Virus record (IMG/VR): IMGVR_UViG_3300013123_000014
Location: 1-42,787 of that record
Strand: one strand, 5' to 3'
Length of the DNA stretch: 42,787 nt
From: a virus
How positions within the stretch are numbered: the stretch's first letter is position 1; each line of letters opens with the position of its first letter. Positions 8,104 to 13,601 of the stretch are shown here, in pieces. The notes below the pieces were generated by a model. It ran no database searches. It had not been told where the DNA came from and was given only the letters and a program-made list of their open reading frames with translations. The translations under genes and the position numbers were made by a program.

Positions 8104-8331
8104 CTATAAGCCTTTTATATCCGAAGAATCTTCCGGAAGCTGTATCTGTTTTTGTATTTCAGACCCGGGTATAAAATATCTTGAGCCGCTTTTACCCGCG
8201 CGTATTTGATTACGCTTTATTCTCGTCAAAACCCCATTGTGCGTCATACCTAATAACCTCGCAGCCTCGCCCACGGAAAACACCGCTGTCGGATCGAGAG
8301 TTTTAATCGCTTCAATGTCAATGGTCTTCAT
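8104..8331 (-). CDS. Small MerR/excisionase-type helix-turn-helix protein
   Basis: The protein is 75 aa from the ATG at 8331, chosen because AGGAGG lies 8 nt upstream; an in-frame GTG three codons earlier overlaps the ribosome site. The segment AVFSVGEAARLLGMTHNGV then RYFIPGSEI is the helix-turn-helix plus wing of the excisionase-like HTH_17 type. It would bind DNA, perhaps regulating the operon or helping replication start. No integrase is present, so a classical excisionase role is unlikely. It precedes the primase-helicase gene by 16 bp. Confidence 0.75.
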   Translation of the reverse strand: MKTIDIEAIKTLDPTAVFSVGEAARLLGMTHNGVLTRIKRNQIRAGKSGSRYFIPGSEIQKQIQLPEDSSDIKGL

Positions 8332-8488
8332 TTGTATCACCTCCTTTATTTTCTGTCAAGGAAAATTTCTTAACCCCAACTTTTAGAACCCGTGCGATTT
8401 CTTCCTTTTCACATTCCCGGCATTTTCCGGTGATCCCGGAAACCGGAATCCTATGGATTTTACAAAACTTAACAGGCTTAACCCCCAT
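8318..8488 (-). CDS. Small putative zinc-finger protein
   Basis: This 56-aa ORF begins MGVKPVKFCKIHRI. Cys9, His12, Cys23 and Cys26 form a CX2H-X10-CX2C pattern that could hold one zinc ion. Its ATG at 8488 shares one base with the stop of the upstream gene (TGATG), and AGAGGTAG lies just upstream. Its 3' end overlaps the start of the HTH gene by 14 bp. Function unknown; probably an early accessory protein. Confidence 0.6.
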   Translation of the reverse strand: MGVKPVKFCKIHRIPVSGITGKCRECEKEEIARVLKVGVKKFSLTENKGGDTNEDH

Positions 8489-8724
8489 CAATCTACCTCT
8501 ACTGGATTATACCTGTGTTTAGAGCCTATCGTTTTCCTAAAAATCTTATGCCCCCCGCCAGCCGCGCGCCGGTAAAATTCTTCCACACTCTTAGCGTCTT
8601 CTGAAAGAAGGACCGCTGGCTGCATAAGCTCTAACCGGGCGATAAATCCTCTTTCCCAATCTGTACCCCGATACCCCGATTTATGCGCTTCGATAATCAA
8701 CGCTTCTGCTTCAGGCCACGTCAT
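8488..8724 (-). CDS. Hypothetical small early protein
   Basis: This 78-aa protein begins MTWPEAEALIIEAHKSGYRGTD. It looks soluble and helical at the N-terminus with a basic C-terminal part, KTIGSKHRYNPVEVD. It has no recognised motif. The ribosome site GAGGAGCTGAA is 3 to 4 nt from the ATG. It overlaps the upstream gene's stop as ATGA and leads directly into the small zinc-finger ORF, so it is part of a coupled series. Confidence 0.6.
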   Translation of the reverse strand: MTWPEAEALIIEAHKSGYRGTDWERGFIARLELMQPAVLLSEDAKSVEEFYRRAAGGGHKIFRKTIGSKHRYNPVEVD

Positions 8725-8924
8725 TTCAGCTCCTCTGTTTTATATACAACCTTATAATCCTTATGGGTATATTGACACCAATTAAATTTATTACCATAAA
8801 TAGAAGAAGGTCTTGATGGACAAGGAAGATTTACTCTTGCTGAAATAAACTCTATCTCTGAAATACGATAACCACAACCAGGACATTCATAATAATCAAT
8901 AATTTTTAGGTTTTTCTTGCTCAT
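8721..8924 (-). CDS. Small zinc-ribbon-like protein
   Basis: The 67-aa protein has CPGCGY near residues 14-19 and further Cys at about 34 and 49, suggesting a partial zinc ribbon. ATG at 8924 has CAGGAGCTGAA upstream. Composition is AT-rich and rich in Lys, Ile and Tyr, unlike the flanking replication genes. It shares that trait with the genes up to about 11340. Function unknown. Confidence 0.55.
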   Translation of the reverse strand: MSKKNLKIIDYYECPGCGYRISEIEFISARVNLPCPSRPSSIYGNKFNWCQYTHKDYKVVYKTEELK

Positions 8925-8936
8925 TTCAGCTCCTGG

Positions 8937-9212
8937 TTAGGATTTAGATTTTTCTCTTACTTCTTTTTCGGAGACTGGTTTTCCATTATTACCCCAACCG
9001 AAAACAGTTACGAATGGAATCAGGCTCACACAATGTTTCCACAAACCCTGTCCCCAATCCCCAATAGCTTTACATTTAGTTACGTCTTCTCCATAAGTTA
9101 CTATTGAGACTGTTCCGTTTCTTTCCACGCATAACATCATTATCGCTTGTAAATTATGCTGTTTAGATAATTTCTCTAAGTCTTTAATCTTTATTGAACA
9201 TAATTCTTCCAT
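8937..9212 (-). CDS. Hypothetical protein
   Basis: The 91-aa protein begins MEELCSIKIKDLEKLS. It has an alternating beta-like middle (GTVSIVTYGEDVTKC) resembling small phage proteins of unknown role. The ribosome site GGGGAGGAGAGAA precedes the ATG at 9212. No catalytic motif or membrane segment is evident. It lies in the low-GC block between the pentapeptide-repeat gene and the zinc-ribbon gene. Confidence 0.55.
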   Translation of the reverse strand: MEELCSIKIKDLEKLSKQHNLQAIMMLCVERNGTVSIVTYGEDVTKCKAIGDWGQGLWKHCVSLIPFVTVFGWGNNGKPVSEKEVREKSKS

Positions 9213-9228
9213 TTCTCTCCTCCCCTAT

Positions 9229-9810
9229 TTATTCCACCAATCTATATTTAGCGTTATTAACAATTATCTCTTTCGGGTTTTTATTTTCTTGTGTTGAGAT
9301 AATCTCAACCTTTCCTTCAAGGCAAATCGGTTCACTATAAATTTTCCGTTTTGCTTTTATGCTTTTGCATTTTATAAAATTATACACACAACAGAAAGCA
9401 TAATACAGTATGTTCCCAGCGTTGATATTCCAAGCGTTGATGTCCCCAGCGTTGATATTCCCAGCGTTGATATTCCCAGCGTTGATATTCCCAGCGTTGA
9501 TGTCCCCAGCGTTGATATTCCCAGCGTTGATGTCCCCAGCGTTGATGTCCCCAGCGTTGATGACCCAAGCGTTGATGTCCCCAGCGTTGATGTCCCTGGC
9601 GGTGATGTCCCCAGCGTTGATGACCCAAGCGTTGATGTCCCCAGCGTTGATGTCCCTGGCGGTGATGTCCCCAGCGGTGATATTCCCACAAGTTACTTTA
9701 ATTGAAGCTGATATACTTATTGAACACTCAAACCTTACATCACCCTCAATCGCCAATACTCCGTTTACAATATCTTTTTCTACTTCTTGTTGCGTTTTAT
9801 AAATCTTCAT
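9229..9810 (-). CDS. Pentapeptide-type tandem-repeat protein (INAGD/INAGN repeats)
   Basis: The 193-aa protein has three parts. Residues 1-42 are a cap (MKIYKTQQEVEKDIVNGVLA onward). Residues about 43-137 are near-perfect five-residue repeats such as DINAG, NINAG, DITAR and VINAW. Residues 138-193 are a non-repetitive tail with KAKRKIYSEPICLEGKV. Five-residue periodicity with a hydrophobic centre predicts a right-handed beta-helix, as in pentapeptide-repeat proteins, some of which mimic DNA. Similar phage proteins with this N-terminal cap are known to me without a defined role. GGGAGGGGAGAG precedes the ATG. Confidence 0.75.
   Translation of the reverse strand: MKIYKTQQEVEKDIVNGVLAIEGDVRFECSISISASIKVTCGNITAGDITARDINAGDINAWVINAGDITARDINAGDINAWVINAGDINAGDINAGNINAGDINAGNINAGNINAGNINAGDINAWNINAGNILYYAFCCVYNFIKCKSIKAKRKIYSEPICLEGKVEIISTQENKNPKEIIVNNAKYRLVE
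9411..9692 (-). repeat. 15-bp tandem repeat array with a 60-bp higher-order duplication
   Basis: About 19 copies of a 15-bp unit of the form CCCAGCGTTGATGTC (plus-strand sense) lie back to back inside the repeat-protein gene. A 60-bp block of four units occurs twice in tandem, starting near 9561 and 9621. Changes in copy number would keep frame, so the protein length could vary between isolates. Confidence 0.95.
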
Positions 9811-9821
9811 CTCTCCCCTCC

Positions 9822-10313
9822 CTATTTATTCACTAACTTTGCGATTTGCTCTTTTCGTTCTACTGTTACAATAGTATCATTCTTGCTACCACCGTGAGCA
9901 ACCAATAAAATTCTCTCCATTATAAAACCCCTATTTTTACCAAGCCCTATAGAGTTCCATCCAAAACAGATTACTTTACCGTCGGTTTTAATTATTCTTG
10001 CAACCTCATTCTTACAATCAGCCCAGTATTTCATTGAACTGAACTTTTTGCTTCCGTAATTTCTTGCTTGTGTTATTGAATATGGTGGGTCATACAAAAC
10101 CCCATCTGCGGAGTTATCTTTAATGTTTTTAAGCCATTCTAAGGCATCAATCCCCCCATAAGCAATATCGTTTTGATATTTCGCTATACTATTCTTTCCG
10201 GAAAAAGGGTCATACCACTCTCCGTGTATATCTTCTTCTTTTAATAATGCTTTTATTGGTTTAATAGTAAATGTCCATAGGCTTGGCATAGCCCAAACTC
10301 TGCTTATGTTCAT
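9822..10313 (-). CDS. DNA methyltransferase-like protein (DPPY)
   Basis: The protein is 163 aa from the ATG at 10313, which has AAAGGAG 7 nt upstream; an ATG 14 codons earlier lacks this. Motifs visible are WYDPFSGKNS near residues 33-42 (like the DPFxG motif I of amino-methyltransferases) and DPPYSITQ near 74-81 (catalytic motif IV, N4-cytosine or N6-adenine type). The C-terminal part (ICFGWNSIG, RILLVAHGGSKNDTI) matches the beta strands that follow in this fold. It is short, with no obvious target-recognition domain. It differs from the NPPY methyltransferase at 5380-6012, so the phage carries two. Confidence 0.68.
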   Translation of the reverse strand: MNISRVWAMPSLWTFTIKPIKALLKEEDIHGEWYDPFSGKNSIAKYQNDIAYGGIDALEWLKNIKDNSADGVLYDPPYSITQARNYGSKKFSSMKYWADCKNEVARIIKTDGKVICFGWNSIGLGKNRGFIMERILLVAHGGSKNDTIVTVERKEQIAKLVNK

Positions 10314-10331
10314 CGGCTCACTCCTTTGCTC
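10309..10331. repeat. 23-bp direct repeat, copy 1 (ribosome-site region)
   Basis: The same 23 bases recur at 10542-10564. Both copies contain, on the minus strand, AAAGGAGTGAGCCGATGAA, a ribosome site plus start codon. This copy starts the DPPY methyltransferase. Confidence 0.95.
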
Positions 10332-10335
10332 CTTT

Positions 10336-10440
10336 TTATTCCCTTTCAATCTCAAAAGATATATTATTTTTCTTACACCAATAGATTAAATATACAATTT
10401 GAAATACTTTGCTATCCGAAATTATAATATTCTGAACCAT
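10336..10440 (-). CDS. Small hypothetical ORF
   Basis: A 34-aa ORF beginning MVQNIIISDSKVFQIVYLIY, with AAGGAG 6 nt upstream of the ATG at 10440. It is Ile-rich with a hydrophobic middle and basic C-terminal part. It lies between the 106-aa early gene and the methyltransferase. The ribosome site supports translation, but there is no recognised family and it could be non-functional. Confidence 0.35.
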   Translation of the reverse strand: MVQNIIISDSKVFQIVYLIYWCKKNNISFEIERE

Positions 10441-10511
10441 ATAGTATCTCCTTCTGTCCACCAATTCCGTAAATCTTTACTTGCCTTATAATTTTCACTT
10501 AAACTCATCAT
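10422..10511 (-). CDS. Small hypothetical ORF
   Basis: A 29-aa ORF with a tandem ATGATG start after AGAGGGGGAG, beginning MMSLSENYKASKDLRNWW. It overlaps the next small ORF by 19 bp. A 12-codon ORF starts in the second 23-bp repeat copy (10546) and ends at 10508, making a chain of coupled mini-ORFs. They may be real microproteins or debris of a duplicated gene start. Confidence 0.25.
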   Translation of the reverse strand: MMSLSENYKASKDLRNWWTEGDTIWFRIL

Positions 10512-10541
10512 CTCCCCCTCTTTCTCCCATAGGCGGTGTCT

Positions 10542-10564
10542 TTCATCGGCTCACTCCTTTGCTC
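10542..10564. repeat. 23-bp direct repeat, copy 2
   Basis: Identical to 10309-10331. Here the ribosome site and ATG open only a 12-codon ORF at the end of the 106-aa gene, suggesting the region downstream was rearranged or a gene was lost. Confidence 0.95.
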
Positions 10565-10863
10565 TTTCTCTCTTGGGCTTCGTGGATGGCTTGGCTCATT
10601 TCTTTTAATTGGCTTTCTGGTATTATCGCAAAAGTCTTATCAAAAACCTCTAAATTAGTATCCCAGTTCCAACCTCTATGGTCGTTACAGCCAAGATATT
10701 CTTTGATTATTTCTTTTATCTCCTCCACACCCAACCTCTCGCTTTCTTCTATCTGGACTAATTCTTGTAGGGCTATCTCAATTCTATTGGGATGTATATC
10801 CCTATGTTCTCCCTCAAAACTTCCTTCCTCGTATAATCTCTCCAACACCTCTCGCTTGGTCAT
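10543..10863 (-). CDS. Hypothetical early protein
   Basis: This 106-aa protein begins MTKREVLERLYEEGSFEGEH. It is highly charged and helical, rich in Glu and Lys, with no cysteine cluster or membrane segment. The ATG at 10863 overlaps the previous stop as ATGA. Its last codons and stop lie in a 23-bp repeat. It belongs to the low-GC block of small early genes; no function can be assigned. Confidence 0.6.
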   Translation of the reverse strand: MTKREVLERLYEEGSFEGEHRDIHPNRIEIALQELVQIEESERLGVEEIKEIIKEYLGCNDHRGWNWDTNLEVFDKTFAIIPESQLKEMSQAIHEAQERKSKGVSR

Positions 10864-11156
10864 TTCTCACCTCCGAATAGGTTGGCTATGTCCTGAAGTG
10901 TATCATTAACTCCCTCGCAGTATTTATAATATCCGCTTGGATCGCCCTCTACTTCTTTAGGTGGCATTTCTTTAATCTTCTTCGCCGTCACCAACTCACG
11001 CAGGGCGGAGAGGGCTTGGTCAAATATTATATTAGCTTCTTCTGTTGCAACACTTCTATGCATCCCATTAACTAATCTATTCAATATCTCCCTTACCGCC
11101 TTCTCCTTCTCCAGCAATCTCTCTTTTTCCCATTCTTCAAATGTCATCTTATTCAT
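10860..11156 (-). CDS. Hypothetical early protein, helical
   Basis: The 98-aa protein begins MNKMTFEEWEKERLLEKEKAV, a long charged helix with coiled-coil character. Residues 45-75 (FDQALSALRELVTAKKIKEM) continue as helix. Met4 is an alternative start. It overlaps both neighbours by a few bases (11149-11156 upstream, ATGA downstream). Family not recognised. Confidence 0.6.
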   Translation of the reverse strand: MNKMTFEEWEKERLLEKEKAVREILNRLVNGMHRSVATEEANIIFDQALSALRELVTAKKIKEMPPKEVEGDPSGYYKYCEGVNDTLQDIANLFGGEK

Positions 11157-11340
11157 CGCTGGGTTCTCCTTTTCTTATTTCCCAATATCTTTTAGGTGGC
11201 TTAACAAATATAATCCTCCAAATAACCTCTACCTTTCCCCAAAAACTTAAATCACATAAACAAGCCCACATATAGCGAAAAGCTATGTCATCTTCTCCGC
11301 CCTTAAAAGCAAATACCCCTAAATCTCTGTTTTCTTCCAT
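11149..11340 (-). CDS. Hypothetical small protein with an amphipathic middle
   Basis: The 63-aa protein begins MEENRDLGVFAFKGGEDD. Residues 22-50 are aromatic and hydrophobic (YMWACLCDLSFWGKVEVIWR), then basic. The ATG at 11340 has AAGGAG 6 to 7 nt upstream and is about 115 bases from the promoter at 11457-11484. It may be a membrane-associated early protein. No family recognised. Confidence 0.55.
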   Translation of the reverse strand: MEENRDLGVFAFKGGEDDIAFRYMWACLCDLSFWGKVEVIWRIIFVKPPKRYWEIRKGEPSDE

Positions 11341-11476
11341 TTCTAACTCCTTTTTTCAGGCTTTGTTCGTCGTACCACGACGCGATAAGAGATCTCGTTT
11401 TTCTTTCAGCGTAAGCCGGTGTAATAAGTATCGACGAAAGAACACCAACAAATATAAGTATAGTAAATATTCTCAT
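11303..11476 (-). CDS. Small secreted-protein ORF, possibly a truncated RlpA-like remnant
   Basis: A 57-aa ORF starting at 11476. Residues 1-23 look like a complete signal peptide (MRIFTILIFVGVL, ending in AYA). The next segment, SLIASWYDEQSLKKG, resembles the start of RlpA-type double-psi-barrel cell-wall proteins (ASWY, SLKK). The rest is too short and runs into the start of the 63-aa gene. There is no ribosome site, and the ATG lies between the -35 and -10 of a promoter, so it would need an upstream transcript. It may be a decayed gene or chance. Confidence 0.3.
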   Translation of the reverse strand: MRIFTILIFVGVLSSILITPAYAERKTRSLIASWYDEQSLKKGVRNGRKQRFRGICF

Positions 11477-11484
11477 TTTGTCAA
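11457..11484 (-). promoter_or_regulatory. Sigma-70-type promoter, leftward
   Basis: On the minus strand TTGACA (11484-11479) and TATACT (11462-11457) are separated by 16 bp. It would start transcription near 11450, upstream of the 63-aa gene. It shares CTTGACAA with the other promoters of this genome. Confidence 0.65.
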
Positions 11485-11495
11485 GAAATATTTTT

Positions 11496-11669
11496 CTACG
11501 CCCGGACTATCTGATCCGGTGTAAGGTTTCTGACCCAAGCCTCCCGATAACCGCAGCCTTTATTAATGCAATATTCCACTACCCGGATTTCACCGGGCGC
11601 TTGCTGTGCGGTGTAACTCTTCCGGACGACAGAGTTTTCTTTGCACTTCGGGCAATAACGCAGGGGCAT
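11496..11669 (-). CDS. Small zinc-ribbon protein
   Basis: This 57-aa ORF begins MPLRYCPKCKENSVVRKSY. CPKC at residues 6-9 and CINKGC at 34-39 form a two-knuckle zinc ribbon separated by 24 residues, a layout common in small phage proteins that bind nucleic acid or partner proteins. The start codon at 11669 overlaps the stop of a six-codon ORF that has GGAGG upstream, so translation may be coupled. It ends 12 bases before the promoter at 11457-11484. Confidence 0.65.
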   Translation of the reverse strand: MPLRYCPKCKENSVVRKSYTAQQAPGEIRVVEYCINKGCGYREAWVRNLTPDQIVRA

Positions 11670-11675
11670 CAAAGT

Positions 11676-11765
11676 TTATATGATCCCATTCTCTTTGAAT
11701 TCCTCCAACAACCCTTGAGCGCGCGTGCGCCCTATTTTTAAACTGCCTTGCATTAAACTAACCAT
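11676..11765 (-). CDS. Micro-ORF resembling the recognition helices of FtsK gamma
   Basis: A 29-aa ORF with GGGGGCGG just upstream of its ATG at 11765. Residues 2-29 (VSLMQGSLKIGRTRAQG, then LLEEFKENGII) closely follow the helix-turn-helix pattern of the FtsK/SpoIIIE gamma winged-helix domain, which reads polarity sequences in DNA. The usual domain is about 60 aa, so the first helix and the wing are missing. An in-frame stop lies just upstream. It may be a fragment or a minimal DNA-binding peptide. The likeness is from memory. Confidence 0.4.
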   Translation of the reverse strand: MVSLMQGSLKIGRTRAQGLLEEFKENGII

Positions 11766-11777
11766 TCCGCCCCCTTT

Positions 11778-12098
11778 TTAATAGGCGCGAATATCGTCAA
11801 TAATAAACTCTCCAGCGGTCTCTTTAATGCACGCAGCGTCCACTTCCGCCCAGTTCTTAAAATAAAAGAATATCTCTTTGTCATCACCCCGTACGCCCAT
11901 ATCATTAACCCCGCATACGTAATTAAATATCGGATCGCCGTTGTCTTTATATGAGCCGGATATCCGTATTTTTTGGCGTGTCTCAAGGCGCGCGTTAAAA
12001 TCTCCGCAGTTTTCTACATTATAACGCTTGCCGGTGCTATCCTTACAATCTTCGCAGCAGTAGTTAAAGATACAATTTTCGCAAATATATTGCCCCAT
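11778..12098 (-). CDS. Cys-rich small protein
   Basis: The protein is 106 aa from the ATG at 12098, chosen because AAGGAGG lies 7 nt upstream; a Met 26 codons earlier would use the structured leader as coding sequence. Six Cys cluster in the first 32 residues (ICENCIFNYCCEDC, then ENC), suggesting bound metal. The remainder has beta-like segments (KIRISGSYKD, KEIFFYFKNW). A leader of about 130 bases with four inverted repeats precedes it. Function unknown. Confidence 0.6.
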   Translation of the reverse strand: MGQYICENCIFNYCCEDCKDSTGKRYNVENCGDFNARLETRQKIRISGSYKDNGDPIFNYVCGVNDMGVRGDDKEIFFYFKNWAEVDAACIKETAGEFIIDDIRAY

Positions 12099-12117
12099 AG
12101 TGTCGCCTCCTTGTTTT

Positions 12118-12212
12118 GCCGGTGTAAAGGTACCGGCATAAATTTGTTGCGGGCTCTCCCGCTTATCCTTTACCACTTGCTCCTCTCAAGTGGTTTCGGC
12201 TCTCTTAGAGCC
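12118..12212 (-). promoter_or_regulatory. Structured leader with four consecutive inverted repeats
   Basis: Between the 129-aa and 106-aa early genes four perfect short hairpins follow each other: 12198-12212 (6-bp stem, 3-nt loop), 12172-12194 (8-bp stem, 7-nt loop), 12149-12162 (5-bp stem, 4-nt loop) and 12118-12137 (6-bp stem, 8-nt loop). On the minus-strand RNA the loop of the 8-bp hairpin reads AGAGGAG, a ribosome-site-like sequence. No long U tract follows, so these are not classical terminators. They may be RNA-stability or regulatory elements. Confidence 0.55.
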
Positions 12213-12229
12213 TCGTCAGAGGGTTTATT

Positions 12230-12619
12230 TTATAGCCAGCTTTGTTTTAGGCAATACCCGCCGTCAGTCTCCGGCTTTGTGTCTCCGTTGCGTCCGGTAA
12301 TGTATTTGCCGTTGCCGTGAGGGTATAAGGCGCTTGCCAGATTATAAACAATGCTGAAGCCCATATCCATTCCGCAGCCGGACACACCCACCGAGCCGTC
12401 GCAGTCTCTATAACCACAAATACAGGCAACGTACCAAGAGATATTGATTATCTCCCGCTCTTTGGAATACCTGTTTTTTGCGATAATCAAAACCGCAATC
12501 CGCCTGTACATACCGGAGGCGGAAACGTGCCTTAATGTAGTATAAACACGGCTGCCAGCCGGTAACCATTTTTTGACTTGCTTAATTGCTTCAGCTTTTT
12601 CCTGTTCTGATACTTTCAT
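12230..12619 (-). CDS. Conserved phage protein of unknown function (RHVSxSGM motif)
   Basis: The 129-aa protein begins MKVSEQEKAEAIKQVKKWL. It has VYTTLRHVSASGMYRRIAV near residues 25-43, a CICGYRDCDG segment, VSGCGMDMGF near 79-88 and a GGYCLKQSWL end. This combination is one I know from small hypothetical proteins of many phages, without an assigned activity. AAAGGA precedes the ATG. It is the second gene of the leftward operon. Confidence 0.7.
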   Translation of the reverse strand: MKVSEQEKAEAIKQVKKWLPAGSRVYTTLRHVSASGMYRRIAVLIIAKNRYSKEREIINISWYVACICGYRDCDGSVGVSGCGMDMGFSIVYNLASALYPHGNGKYITGRNGDTKPETDGGYCLKQSWL

Positions 12620-12656
12620 TTTTTACGTCCTTTCTGCCCGTAAGGGCTGTTATTGA

Positions 12657-12821
12657 TTACGCTGCCCGGCGGTCTAATTCCGCGCGTACCTCAGCTAGTG
12701 ATGGAAAATAGCGAGCGCTAAAACCTATGATCCGGGTGATCTCTTTTAAGCTATCACGCAAGCGAAATAATTCTGGCAAGGATAGCTTAGCTAATTGCTG
12801 ATCCATTTCTTGGTTGTTCAT
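12657..12821 (-). CDS. First small gene of the leftward operon
   Basis: A 54-aa ORF beginning MNNQEMDQQLAKLSLPELF. It is fully helical in character, with a charged C-terminal half ending AELDRRAA. AAGGAG lies 9 nt upstream of the ATG at 12821, and the strong promoter 12876-12904 is about 55 bases further up, so it should be highly expressed early. No family recognised; small first-transcribed phage proteins often act on host functions, but nothing here shows that. Confidence 0.65.
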   Translation of the reverse strand: MNNQEMDQQLAKLSLPELFRLRDSLKEITRIIGFSARYFPSLAEVRAELDRRAA

Positions 12822-12875
12822 TGTTTTTTTCTCCTTGCGGATTCTTGGGCATCCGCTTGCCCTTTTGACATTTTT

Positions 12876-12904
12876 AATATATCACGGAGTGTTAATCTTG
12901 TCAA
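12876..12904 (-). promoter_or_regulatory. Main leftward promoter
   Basis: Minus strand TTGACA (12904-12899), a 17-bp spacer and TATATT (12881-12876) make a near-consensus sigma-70 promoter. It sits directly upstream of the first leftward gene and can serve the whole leftward unit. Confidence 0.85.
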
Positions 12905-13505
12905 GGAATATTTTGATTTATTTTATTCTTGTGGGTTCTGTGTGTTTGTTTATACTATTGATGAAGTGCCTTACTCTCATTTGATTATGTATACATTACC
13001 AGAAATAAATAAAATGAATATTGAATAATGTGTATTATGTGAACGCACGCGCCCGCGCGTATAGTATTTCCTATAAGTGTATAGAAAATCCGCCGAAAGC
13101 ATAGGGCTTCTTCAACATTATCAACATTTACCAATAAAACGCTCAAGCATATCTAATACTTCATATAACTCATATAACTCTCATAATTCTCACAACTCCG
13201 GGCACTCCGTTGTGTCTGTGCGTGCCTTGATATTCATATGGGTTACTCTACCGCTCAAAGGTTTTTGATTCGCCCATATAGGTTGTTGTACATTATTAAA
13301 ATTGCTTTTGACTTTATCCACCCCCGGGGTGTTAAGCGGGACGTATAGGCATCCTTCGGGGGTGTCAGTGTCTGAGGGGAAGCCACCCACGCCCAGATAT
13401 AAAATATAAATTTTTCCGAAATCCAATAACTCACAGAATTCATTTAAAAATTTTTACAGAATTCAAATCCTGAAAAAATAGATGGCTGGAAAAATAAAAT
13501 TTCTC
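12905..13505. other. Gene-free AT-rich divergent region, candidate origin or control region
   Basis: About 600 bases lie between the leftward and rightward promoters without a convincing gene. Visible structure: CATATAACT repeated in tandem with decaying copies at about 13161-13199; a spaced repeat of CAGAATTCA near 13434 and 13457 flanking an A/T run; ACATTATCAACATT near 13115; and a GC-rich patch near 13320-13385. Iteron-like repeats next to AT-rich DNA fit an origin or operator region, but nothing proves it. Confidence 0.4.
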
Positions 13506-13534
13506 TTGACAAGAGTATAATTTTCTGCTAATCT
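13506..13534 (+). promoter_or_regulatory. Rightward promoter for the packaging genes
   Basis: TTGACA (13506-13511), a 17-bp spacer and TAATCT (13529-13534). A 10-bp palindrome CGGAATTCCG lies in the leader at 13571-13580. Transcription would enter the 202-aa gene and terminase genes. Confidence 0.75.
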
Positions 13535-13601
13535 TCAATCATCAGAATTTGTAAGGCTTATCGGATGCCGCGGAATTCCGAAAACGAAAGGGTGGTGCAA
13601 G

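Noticed and set aside
8331-8359. CTTGACA on the minus strand ahead of the HTH gene
   Set aside because: The only -10 at correct spacing (TACAAA) overlaps the start codon, and the site lies inside a small ORF. Listed here only as weak.
9411-9692. Regular short repeats that could be taken for a CRISPR array
   Set aside because: Units are contiguous 15-mers without spacers and encode a clear five-residue protein repeat.
9410-9802. Long plus-strand open frame over the 15-bp array, and alternate minus frames
   Set aside because: They are open only because the repeat unit lacks stops. The minus frame at 9229-9810 has the ribosome site and non-repetitive ends.
12795-13028. 77-codon plus-strand open frame
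   Set aside because: It runs antisense through the first leftward gene and its promoter and has no ribosome site.
13190-13426. 78-codon minus-strand open frame in the divergent region
   Set aside because: It would start at TTG with no ribosome site, a second frame overlaps it equally, and it points away from the nearest promoters.
13455-13475. TTCAAATCC, like a tRNA T-loop
   Set aside because: No matching T stem, acceptor or anticodon arm can be drawn around it. I found no tRNA anywhere.
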